The notes beneath the pieces were generated by a model. It was not told the DNA's origin, did not search any database, and worked only from the letters and a program-made list of their open reading frames with translations. From Hermodice carunculata (lineage: Eukaryota; Annelida; Polychaeta; Eunicida; Amphinomidae): a stretch of 64,000 nt of DNA. Numbering within the stretch: the first letter of the stretch is position 1; every line of letters starts with the position of its first letter. A program made the position numbers and the translations under genes. The stretch lies in assembly GCA_964020975.1 (NCBI GenBank), contig OZ026630.1, positions 27,240,137-27,304,136 of the forward strand. The letters are read 5' to 3'. Positions 40,392-51,129 of this stretch are shown here, piece by piece.

Positions 40392-41320
40392 GTTTAAATG
40401 CAGATCCAGCGACTAACCACGACAACAAATTGGCTAATTCAGTGCTTTCAATTTATTCACCTTACATATCCATGAGCCCACCAGAATGACAGACACTACC
40501 CTCAATATGTCTGTATCAGATAATGGCAAATCGGTCTGCCCCATTGGCATACTGTGACCACCGTCGCATCATAAGTCGTAACTTGCTATCCCGATGTACG
40601 GAAGCTGCAGCATTCAAAACACCCTTGGAACATGACGAAGCAAATTTAGACAATCTTAGGGAATGGTGTGTCCAATGTAATCGGGACGCCAGCTTTGACT
40701 CATATGGCATTGATACCATATGCAATAATTGGCGGTGTACCTTCCTGTCAGTCACAAGGAATTTCTGCCTGAAAAAACGTAACAATCAGGCCTAGTGATA
40801 CCCCTGGGAACACCCTAGAAGTTTGGTCATCCAAAACAAAGTTGACGATTCATTTTTGTCTCTCTTCCCGAGTCTATTGATTCTCCCGTTACCATTTTTA
40901 AATCTTTTTAACCAGTAGTGGTGAAGTCTTTTGGACCCTGAAAGTCTTGATATTTCCAAGACAAACAGCCCTGATGGCATAAGCGCCCAAATATTCGACC
41001 AAGGGGCTCCGTCAATTCCAGGTTCACTTGCCAAATGATTTCATACATCTATGGGCCAACGCAGATTACCAACACAACGGAAGAAAGCAAAATTCTCTCC
41101 TTCTTTAATAAAGACTCTTCCAATCTCTGAACAACTAGAGAGCAATATCCTCTTACACGGTCCAGGTAAACTTTTCGAATCACTTATCTCTAATACATCT
41201 GCACATTTTTGGGCACAACATGGTTTAACTCGAAAGCCAGTCTGGATTTATCCCGGGTAAGAGCGCAGTCAATCCACTTGTTTACTTGTATCATCATTTT
41301 TGCAAAGAGAAAAGTATTCT
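40142..41320 (+). mobile_element. LINE relic C: endonuclease end and partial reverse transcriptase
   Basis: The plus strand starts in the apurinic-type endonuclease: FLLSVVYRPPSASKIW and DSVDKVKTWGID (40146-40263). A (T)n(ATT)n array (40275-40390) splits the domain, which resumes at LNADPATNHDNKLANSVLSI (about 40394). Further on come VSDNGKSV (near 40510), LAYC followed by DHRRI, and a linker ending near 40795 (NNWRCTFLSVTRNF). RT-region remnants follow: SKTNSPDGISAQIFD and APSIPGSLAK (about 40955-41035), then RLPTQRKKAKFSPS, then traces to about 41310. Frame changes and stops are frequent, and an internal deletion has removed sequence after the linker. No catalytic YADD box remains. The type is CR1-like by my recollection of such proteins. 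Confidence 0.85.
40275..40390. repeat. (T)n(ATT)n array inside LINE relic C
   Basis: A T23 run is followed by about 30 ATT triplets. LINE coding sequence flanks it on both sides: GIDALF before, LNADP after. In related LINEs these positions are normally joined by only a few residues, so the array grew inside, or replaced, that short stretch. Confidence 0.95.
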
Positions 41321-44300
41321 GCATAAAGCCTTTGGCTGTATCGGAGACTCTTATCCAGGTTTTAAAAGGCGAGAGTGAGTAGTCCGATTTTGTGGAGGTT
41401 TTACAACGGTAACGAAGGAAGACGCTTTTCATCACCTTTCACTACCCACACACTAGCATTTGGCTTAAAAACATGTACTTTAAAGGGCACAAAATCATTT
41501 TCGAAGCCGTTCACAATTACATTAACGCTACTGGCAGACTAGGACCAGTTACGTTAGTATTAACTTGTAGTGTTTTGATCTGTTGCGAGAAAGGACAGTG
41601 CAGTTCAATCAACGTAAAATAAAATGCACGAAATGTGTTAGTAGTAGTATTGTAGCTTCTTTAGTAACTACAGCGTCGGGTGATGTCTTTCGTACCTGTT
41701 TCTGGCACTGCCACTCAATATGTTTTGGTAAAGTGATGTGTTCCTATATAATGTACCTATATCTCTTAGCATTAAGTAAAACAAGAATTGGCGAGATTTT
41801 TCACTCATCATGTAATCACGAGATTTTTTCAGAGGCTAATGCGCATACGGATGATGTTTTCACCAAGTTTGACAGAGCTCTGCTCTGTTTCAATAAAGAT
41901 TTAGTCAGGTATCTACCTGGCTTTAATTTGGCAATGGAAACTATTAACCTGGGGCACAATTGTAATGGGCGTAGGCCACATCCACATCATTCATTCGTGA
42001 CTTTACTTTTCAGGTCAGCTATCAACTATGTGTTTTGGTCATTATAAGTACGTATTTGTGGTCAAAGCAACTTTTGTAAGGCCCTTAACTTTATACTTCA
42101 ACACTGAAATTAATAAAATCTCAGAAGCCATTCCTCGCTTGGTTTGCAGACCTGACTGTACGCCAAACCAGAGAACAATTATTTGAGTAAAATGTATCTT
42201 TAATTTCAAAATTATAGGTGTGGCACTTCATTGTACAGAACATCAGCATTTTTTCTATCTGAAATTAACTTCAAAGGTGCTTTATCCGAACTATTGTGGA
42301 TTATTCTATGTCTACAATAAATCGTGTAGGCTCATGCCTATATACACCTGAAAAATAAAAAATGTCTTTCCTTTCCTAACACTTTTCGAAAGGATTTCCA
42401 CAAGTACTTTTTAACCGGCAAGTCACCAACCCAACCATGCGAAGAAAAGACCAAAAGCTAAAACTAAAGTAATCTTCGTGATTTTGCCCTGGTCTTCAGG
42501 GAAATATTCTAAAAAATAATGTGAGCATAAAATCAACCAATCGACCAATTAAAATAGACGGTGTTTAATCTTTCGCCCCAAAAATGACGCTCTTGTGAAG
42601 AAAAGGCCGGACAGTTTTTTTTCTGAGATTAGCCAACGTCATTGACGAATTGCACTAAGCTAAAACGTGTATGTAGTCAGGCAAGCACCAATTTGCCTTA
42701 AGAGAGCTACACCACCTTTTCATATATATTCACCAGTACATGTACGGCAGTGTTCTCATCTGTCCGGCCTGAAGAGACTTTTGATAACGACCGTGGAACA
42801 TGCCGTCATATTATCCTTGATGTTTGTAACCGACACATTGATATTCGAGATAGATGTTACATCTGCCAAAAGCTCTCTTTGTCCTTACTGGGCAATGGAT
42901 AAGGTTCCCCTGTGTAATTTTTCTGAATCAAAGGTGGCAATAAAAATAGGTTGGCAAGTGAATTTGAGGGTATGCAATTATCTATGACTTCAGTCCGCAA
43001 CAGATAAAAACGTGGCGGCGAATCCTAGAGGAAGTGCTTAAATAACCATTGTCGTGATCCCTGATTTACCCAATATCACCATCAGATACACTCTATGCTT
43101 AAAGGATCATTGGAATTAGACATGAGTTACCAATGAAAAGAAATCCCAACATGCTCACGCGGAATATCCATTCACGAAAGGTAGCACCGAGATACTGTGC
43201 ATCAAAACTCCACCAACATGAAAAAGATCATTTGAAGTCTTCTCATGACAACAAAGGTTGGTATAATGTGTCACGTTATGCTGGCATAATCCCGTTTTGA
43301 GAACCGATTCACAGCTTTGCTTGTTGTATGCCTTCAGATATCTGACACTAACACATGATGAGTGAAAAAATAATGTATAAAATTAGCGCGGAACCAATAA
43401 TCTCATCTTGTATACTCAAGCAGCTCGACGGTAAAGATAACTGAAGGATAGATCAATTCAAAATGGCGCCTTAGCTGCACTTCAAATGGACTTTGCATAG
43501 TAAATGGCAAACTATGGGTGGCAACCATTCTGGACAGCTACAATAAACCCCTGCGTCAATACAACTGCTCCCATTACATGCTTCTATTGACACTCCTTTC
43601 CACAAGGGGAGTCCTTTTAATTTAAATTGCGGGAGTCAAATATTGAAATAGCTTCTAGCAAAGTGATCGGATCAATCTCGCTCTTGGAAGGGGTCTATTT
43701 GAGTCGAACAAACTATCTGAGAATAGCAGTCAGACATTTCCGCTAATATCATAGACTTTGATAAATCCATCATCAGTTACAAAGATAAAAGAATATCAAA
43801 CATCAACGTCTTTCTAAAAGTGAAGTAAAACAATACGAATGCATACAGCTTAAAATGTTGACTGTATTTTGCTTGAAACAATGCATATTTATGAGGTGGA
43901 GGGATCTCCATGATCAACTGTAGGTTTATCTCAGCAAGTGGGCTTTATACGTGAACTTGTAAGGTTGAACAGAAGTCATTTTAATGTTAGGTATAAGCTA
44001 GTCCTTGCGTCACTTTGTCATGCAAACGTACATGCTTAAAACGTAAATAATCATTCATTTTCCAGAGTTTTACATGCACTATGATTAAAATACCATATTC
44101 TCAAGGTTGAGCTGTAAACTAAAATGGGCATTTATAATGAAATCTATCATTCCTTCTGCGATTAAAGCTCGCGAATATTAACATTTTATCGCCTCCACTC
44201 CATTTACGAAAACGATTCCCATGTGCGACAAAAAAGGACAAGATTCCCTACTTCATGTCACGGGTATACCTGCCGGATTTATCTTCCAGACTGAAATACA

Positions 44301-45165
44301 CTTCTAAAACACGAAAACAATACGAAAACGAAAAAAAAAAACAGACAGCAAAAACTTATCTGACTTTACACTTTTATTATAGTCAAATAAGGCTTTTCGT
44401 TTGGAAGACATTCAAATTTCTGTGGGTGACCAGGCAATATGTTATTAGTGATATCTTTTGAATTGGCACGAAAACTAGCAACATAGGAATAAAAGAATAT
44501 GCACTTGGGTTCCATAGTGAGTTGTTTCATCGGTTACCCATGAAATAGATCATGCGATCAGCAGTATTAAAATTATTAATAAAATTATATTTCAAAACCA
44601 GAAAGCATTTGATTTATAGAAATATGTTTCTTCACTCAAGGAATTCTCCATTTTCACATGCAATGCAAGTGAGTGTTGTAACTGATCACTTGAGGGCAGC
44701 ACTGATTTTGGTTGGTAATCAGACACACGATATCATGCAGGCTGACAGCATTATGGTCAATATCACTTTTGATGCAATTCATTCGGTGGGCTGCTTCGAC
44801 CATATCATCCCAAGTTTGCACATTCTGCTTTGATAATGGAGGGTCTTTATTCATTCACGTGGTCATTCCCCCCTAGAACCTCTTTAAGCTTATCACAAAA
44901 GGTAAATATTTATAGGTTCCATTGGTTTAGACTTATTTTATTTCTTAAAAGAAAAAACGAGTGGGGAGCAGGCAACGCCTATATGAACCCCTCACGTGAA
45001 AAAAGAAAAGAAAAAAATGTAAAAATACTGGACGTGTTGCAGGACAATACAGTAACAAAAACAGACTAAAAGATTCACATCATATTTTACAACACGTATA
45101 GTAAATTCACATTAGGGTTTCGTGGTTCCCTGTCATGGAAAAATAAATATAACAATTGCTATGTA
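41321..45165. other. Non-coding sequence, nothing recognised
   Basis: About 3.8 kb. The longest frame (154 codons, 41583-42047) is Cys/His/Ser-rich without any known arrangement. The frames at 42667-42987 and 44552-44833 are equally featureless. No repeats with partners in the window. Confidence 0.4.
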
Positions 45166-45185
45166 AATCGCTTTGTTCCTTGTAT

Positions 45186-45460
45186 TCACGTATTTACAGC
45201 ATGGTAAATTTTGAGTTTAGTAGACATGTTGCAGTTTTCTGGTCCGTGTAACAAGGTTTTAACGGTGTAACAAGCATGAGGTATTACTTTGTTATGTAAA
45301 GAATTTCGTTGTACAGTATCCTGTAGACACTCCAATGAATAGTGAAAACTATCTTCTTTTCCTGTTCTACAGTAACATTGTGGTGTTGAAACTACACTTA
45401 TTATATGCAAATCAGCATTGAGTGAGCTAGGTTCCATTGTGAAATGGCCATGTGGAAGAT
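45186..45460 (-). mobile_element. LINE relic D: C-terminal fragment
   Basis: The minus-strand open fragment includes SLNADLHIISVVSTPQCYC, then EDSFHYSLECLQDTVQRN, then YTVKTLLHGPENCN. This is the Cys-Cys-His-Cys segment plus tail that closes many LINE polymerases (CxC, then HY, then EC, then R). Only about 84 codons remain. It lies head to head with relic E, which starts about 25 bases away on the other strand, so two independent insertions are juxtaposed. Confidence 0.7.
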
Positions 45461-45482
45461 TTACTCATGAATGCGCATAATA

Positions 45483-47760
45483 CAAACACTGTAAATATCC
45501 CAGCCCAGATGATCTTCCTTCAAAAGGTCTGAACTGTGATCATAACCTGCTTATTTTATCGTCTCTTTTGCTGAGCGCTACTTTGGTACATGGTTATACA
45601 CTTGTGAAGTCAGAGATGGATAGAAAACTGTCAAACAGTGTTATAAAGTTGAAAACGGATTTAAGTAACAAAAGACGGAGGGTAAAAAAGCCATGGTGGA
45701 CAGACCAATTAAGTGAACCATGGAATAGGCGATGTGAGGCAAAAAACCCATGGCGTGATGCACATCAGCAACATCAAGCAAGCTTAAAAAGCAAATATGA
45801 AAATACATCAAACAACGTTCGCTAGAGCAGTACAAAGGGCAAAAAGACATTACTGGGTCAAGCAGCAAGAAGAATTAATGCCTGTGCACTCAAATGATTC
45901 AAAGCAGTTTTGGAAGAAAACTGGGAAAATAAGTACTGGTAATGAAAGATGTAAAGTAATCTCATTTGAAGTGAGACTAAAGGGACGGGTCTATAAACAA
46001 GGCTCCTAAGGTTGTCTTGGAAAAGTGGAAACAAAATTAAGAAAGGATGCTAAACCCCCCAGCGGACATAAATGAGACTAACGAAATGCCACAATTTAGT
46101 CGACATCCTGATCCAGCCAAGTATAATCACGAGTCGCAGTCTCTAAATGCACCTATTAAGCGATGGGAAGTCACAAATACAATGAGAACTGCAAGACTGG
46201 GTAAGGGAGAGGGAATTAATGAGATCCCGCTGGAACTCACAAGAAACACAGTTGCAGTAGACTTCCTCTACAAACTTTTTGCCTTTTGTTTTAGGATTGG
46301 AAAGACACCAGAAATATTGCAGCGGGGTATCATCAACCCAATACCCAAAAGTGATACATTGGATCGACGGGGGAATAATCTTGACCCTGACTGTTGTAAA
46401 ATTATGCAGTTCAGTGTTAAATGCTATGGACTGGACAGAAAGAAAATAAAACATAGTGAACGAGCAAAATGCGTTTAGGAAGGATCGTGACTGCCAAGAG
46501 CTCCTAGTGGCGCTAACAAATATAATAGAAACAAGGTGGAAGGAACGCAAGGATACGTATAATAGACTTTGTTGATTTTAGCAAGGCATATGACCGTGTA
46601 AATAGGGCGTTACTCTGGCACAAACTAAACATAGTTATATAGCTATAATATGTATCATATGGAATATAAGGAGAAATCTTAGATGCTCTAAAATCACTGT
46701 AAACTGATGTGAACTGTTGTGTGCGATTAAGCGACTTTGATACGGAGTGTTGACTAAGCTAGATAGCTTCTTGGTCCTGCCTATCATCGAGTATGGTGCG
46801 GCAGTGGGGGACAAAAAGAATTGTCTTGTATAAATACAGTGCATAATAGGGAATGCAGATACTTTTGGGCGTCGTCAAGAGGACTCCAAACGTCGCCACT
46901 CATGGAGACTTGGGATGGTCAACCCCTCTTTACCACCAATAGAGCTATGTGATTAAGAAGTGGTGCAGGCTATCCGGTATGGATGAAGCACGAATACACA
47001 AACAAACGTATATTTAAGCTGGACATGTCTGCATAAGAACAAGCGAAGCTTGGTACACAGAAACCAGATTTTCTGTCATAAAATGGACCTAAAATGGTTG
47101 AGTGACTATGAAACCCCGCACTCTTGGATAAACATTAGAGATGTGATACAATGTTAGCTGTGGGACTTTCTTACCGAAAAATGGCACATGACATTGGCCC
47201 GGGAAAGTGCTAGAAGTGGTGTCGGACAAAAGAGGCTAAAGTGTACATACTTGCCAAACATGTGTATGAACCAGAAAAGTACTTGCGAATAGAGATGTTA
47301 CCCTCCCCCCCCCCCCATCGTATAGAAAGAGGGTGGCATGGCCTAAACAGATTACCAGCTAATAAACGGTTTTGCTTTCTCTGTGAGGACAAAGTGGAGA
47401 ACGAATCTCATGTGATTTTTGAGTGTGACTTTTACAACGAATTTAAACGGCTATTAGTTGATCGTATGAGTGAAGAAATTTTAAACTAAATAAACTTAAA
47501 TGAAATGGACAGAATGAGAGCTGTATTTGAAAACCAGGACAGTGATGTCACAAGACTTGTAGCCAAGACCTTATCTAAATGCCTAGAGAAGACAATCATT
47601 CTTTTTAAATGTAATTTGAAAAAGTGTATATAGTGAATGTGTCAGAATGTTGATACTGTTTTTCTTTAAAAGTTTAAAAGTCACTCATAACTCGGTAAAG
47701 AGTTGCTATGTAAAGCATGTTACTCTTTTAAACATTTATGAGACTATAATAAAATATTTT
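45483..47760 (+). mobile_element. LINE relic E: endonuclease hinge, RT, C-terminal Cys/His motif
   Basis: This is the largest coding relic in the window, in several frames on the plus strand. The endonuclease end and hinge are DLPSKGLNCDHNLLIL, RVKKPWWTDQLSEPWN (from about 45682), FARAVQRAKRHYWVKQQEEL and FWKKTGKIS. RT0-1 is NTMRTARLGKGEGINEIP and LQRGIINPIPKSDTL (46180-46365). RT2-3 is FRKDRDCQE (46474-46500) and VDFSKAYDRVNRALLW (46571-46618). No YxDD box is found after this; the catalytic palm seems deleted near 46640-46740. Post-RT sequence follows: DSFLVLPIIEYGAAV, then RLWCRLSGMDEARI-like traces. The C-terminal motif FCFLCEDKVENESHVIFEC (about 47371-47427) ends in a tail stopping at about 47634. 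A 3' UTR ends at about 47760. Many frameshifts and stops. Clade unresolved. Confidence 0.9.
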
Positions 47761-47849
47761 CTTATCATATTAAACTTTTCTGGAGAGCCTCCAGATAAGC
47801 TAATTGATGTATCTTTTGGGCAATCCAGTTGAAATAAATATATTTACAA

Positions 47850-48195
47850 TACATTTATCATATCCTACATGTGTGGGCAGTTCCGGATTGCTGGGCAGCA
47901 AATACGGCTCTCTTTCCGGGCAGGCAAACTACAAATATACAAATTTCAGCACCGGAATGAGAACTGGGCCCTTTTTTGTAATGGACACAGGATATCTTTA
48001 AAATGAAAACTTCCATTAATGATTATTCGAATATCATATCATATTATACCTGTGTGGAATGGGCCGTGCCGGATTAGTTGGCAGCAAATGCGGCTCTCTT
48101 TCCTGACGCCCAAACTACATATTACGAATCTCACCACCGGAATGGGAATGGACATATTTTAATGGGCACAGAATATATTTTTTAATGAAAACTTC
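47850..48195. repeat. Two-copy tandem duplication, offset about 184 bp
   Basis: GGCAGCAAATACGGCTCTC (47894) recurs as GGCAGCAAATGCGGCTCTC (48080). CACCGGAATG and AATGAAAACTTC also recur in order, with offsets of 182-186 bp. It lies directly downstream of LINE relic E. Confidence 0.85.
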
Positions 48196-48199
48196 TTTT

Positions 48200-48312
48200 A
48201 AATGGCACTGTCTCTAATAGCTCTGTAAAGAGCGGCTGCATTGCATTCTATGTTTTATGTTATGTTTAAACAGTGTGTAACGCAGGTGAGACATTGATAA
48301 AATAAAATACCA
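48200..48312 (+). repeat. Second copy of LINE relic E tail
   Basis: TAGCTCTGTAAAGAGCGGCTG, TTTAAACA, GTGAGACA and ATAAAATAAAATA follow the same order as TAACTCGGTAAAGAGTTGCT, TTTAAACA, ATGAGACT and ATAATAAAATA at 47690-47758. The LINE 3' end therefore occurs twice, separated by the 184-bp duplication. Confidence 0.6.
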
Positions 48313-49957
48313 AAAAACAGTGGTTCGTAATAGGCCACTTTTTGCAGTTTATATTCTCGGAATGTCTCCAATTGTGTAATCGCTGGACACTTCTTTGAAA
48401 ATATCTGAGGATTACCTGTTAGTATTGTAATAAAATGTATCTGTATGTATTGGTTCCATACATAGCAATTTTGTGTTAAGTAGGAAACACCTATCTGTGA
48501 TTACTTTACAGTGTTCCGCCCTTAGGAAACTACCTTGCAGTGAATGATATAAAATTATTTGCATATATGTACTGGATTAAATCACAATGCAAGAAATTTT
48601 ATGTCCAGTTGGAAAAACAATTACTTAGCAGTATTGAATACTGTGCACCGGGGCTGGATAATCTCCCTTTCTTCTCAAACGCTGCGTTGAAGAACTTGGC
48701 CAACAAATGGCTGCGAGAGTGTCATCGGTTGTTATACCTGAGGTATGTTTGTGAATAATGTTAGCCATGCTCAAGACACGATGTTGCTTAATCCATCAGT
48801 AAAGAGTCTAGGAAAACGTTTTGCGAATTGTCTATATCTGGGTTGTAAATTTGCTTAAAAGGTGGTGGTGCCCATCCTGTTCATGGTTGACCGCCCACAT
48901 CTTGTGGTCACTTTCCATGACCCTCACTTTTTCTCCATAGATTTACATGGGGAATTAGCAAATATTAATTTAACATCTCTATACGTTGTCAAATAAGCAT
49001 TACACCTTTCGTTTTTATCATACATGGGTGTGTTTGAAAGATAATAATCCGTACTTCAGGTAGATTAGAAGAGGATAATTCCAAAAATCGTCCTCATATG
49101 CAGGGTGACACTTTCAGGCTCACTGTAATGTTATGGGCTATGCTGATCCACCTGACCTCAAATGGCATGAGTTGCTAGCTGTTACAAACATGCATCATGG
49201 GAACGAATGGCTGTGTGTCAAGAAATTAAACCAACCCAGATCACCCCTATTGCTAGCGTTTTCCAGACGAGCACTATATTGTATATTACACTATCGTTTA
49301 ATTCGCCCTCTTTCAAACTCTTTGCTGAATCTTCTATAAAACTTGCTGTGGAAAGCATAAATTTGTATAGCGTGTGGTCATATTCTGGTGTTATCACTTC
49401 CTGGGGATCTAGATGTTGGAATTTGTTTGAGTTTTCAAAGGGTCAGTATCGCAGAAACTGATTCAATGGATCACTACTTTGTAAAGGTATATCTAGTGGC
49501 TTAACTGACTTGTGTCAGGTGATAGGATGATCGGTCGTCAGTCGTTTTTAAACTTGGTCGGGGTGTACCTTGGATAACTCTCCACCAAGTTTGTTCAAAT
49601 GTTCACACCCCGTTGATTTTGATATTTATCATGATTTGTTTTGTTTATTTTGGGGGGAAATCTTTTTAAAATCTCCAAAACCACTATGCCAATGACAAAT
49701 TACTTTGAAATTGTATGGGGACACTTTCGGGGACCCCACATACCATACTGTATTTTATTGCAAAGGTGACGCTGAATTTTTCATGGATATTTGTGTGTTA
49801 TTGCAAATTTAGACTTTTCCCTACCAGTCCTTCATATTACGCAGAAACTTTGTTGAAGTGTTCCTTGTGGAAGGGTCAGACAAACTGTTACTACGCGGTG
49901 TTACTATGGATCCCTGATTGTTAACGAATTTGACAATTCAGGTACTTATTGGTTAAT
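48313..49957. other. Non-coding sequence, nothing certain
   Basis: About 1.6 kb. ATCTCCAAAACCACTATG near 49670 recalls the head of the satellite element (ATCTCCAAAACTAT at 16508) but the rest does not align convincingly by eye. Confidence 0.4.
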
Positions 49958-49972
49958 ATATATATACATATA

Positions 49973-50043
<71 letters not shown>
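49958..50043. repeat. (AT)n microsatellite
   Basis: Alternating AT with ACAT and GTAT interruptions at its left end. Confidence 0.95.
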
Positions 50044-50046
<3 letters not shown>

Positions 50047-50575
50047 TGCATACATTCCTATTGATTATTATGTAAGTCAAAGGGGACTGTAATGATAATT
50101 TACCATTGAGGCAGGACTTTGACGTTTTACCAAGTACTTACATATGAGGGTTGTGATGACAGCCTTCAAGAAAAGTGACTTTGACCTAATTCTAAAGGTA
50201 TCAGAATCACTTAAGATTCAGATCACATCCAAATCTGTTTATTCGAAAAAATGCATTCTTACTTACATGAGTAATAGTATTACATAATATCATAACTGTC
50301 AATATATGTTTAATAAAAGAGAAATACAATGATATGTCGAGAGACCCGATTAAGGATTTGTACAACCCTCTATCATTGGGGCCACCTTCGAATAATGTTA
50401 TTAGAAGACACACCACATGTGTATAAACTAAGCCTGGTACTTGTAAACTTAAATACAATAATAAACATTACAAGGGTGTTTGATCAGAAATCATAATTGG
50501 CATGTAGTAACAGATATAACATATTCGAATGGTACAGATTGATGTCAGAAAAAATAAATAAATTTCGAAAAACCA

Positions 50576-51127
50576 TCATATGAGTAGGTCAAAAAATTTG
50601 TCCTTGATAAAAGCTAATATTTCATTCAATCCGTTTGGCACGTAAAACCAGGTGGAAATTTTGACGGTAAGTCTGGCCGGAACAATTTGGTGAGGAATAT
50701 CACGGTGTCTGGTGGCATAAGGATGGGTGATATAGGTTGAGTGCCAAAGATATTCATGAAATGTTGCGGTATATCGTCTGGAATATACATAAAATAAAAT
50801 TTTAAAGCTCTTATGAGGCAATCATTGTTTTCCTTTCTGAAAGATGTTAAGCTCTCAACGACAGATCAACAAATAGTATTGAAATAGCAACAAACGAGAA
50901 CACAAAATATTATTCTGATCAGATACATTCTTGGGATGTAAGATTGGGCTGGAATCTCCATCTCCAAACATGCCAAAGTAACTGATCAGCCAAGGTAATA
51001 TGTCGGTGAATCGGCTACAGTCGTACTCTAATTTTAGAAACATATCAAATCGTGTCAAAGTAAATATTGTGAAAGTTAATATGAGGTATGTAAGCCCTGA
51101 CGGTACTATGTTTTTAAAGAACGCCAA
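50576..51127 (-). other. Two possible exons, unrecognised
   Basis: The minus-strand frame 51127-50855 contains DMFLKLEYDCSRFTDILPWL and ISYFGMFGDGDSSPILHPKN, followed by a possible splice donor (AAT|GTATCT). The downstream frame ends at 50576. It opens after a good acceptor (TATTCCAG, near 50793) and runs RRYTATFHEYLWHSTYITHP to PNGLNEILAFIKDKFFDLLI and a stop. The composition is protein-like and the splice signals are in the right order, but no family is recognised and chance is a serious alternative. Confidence 0.2.
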
Positions 51128-51129
51128 AA

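Noticed and set aside
41583-42047. 154-codon plus-strand frame downstream of LINE relic C
   Set aside because: No LINE motif, no conserved Cys/His pattern and no splice signals; probably chance.
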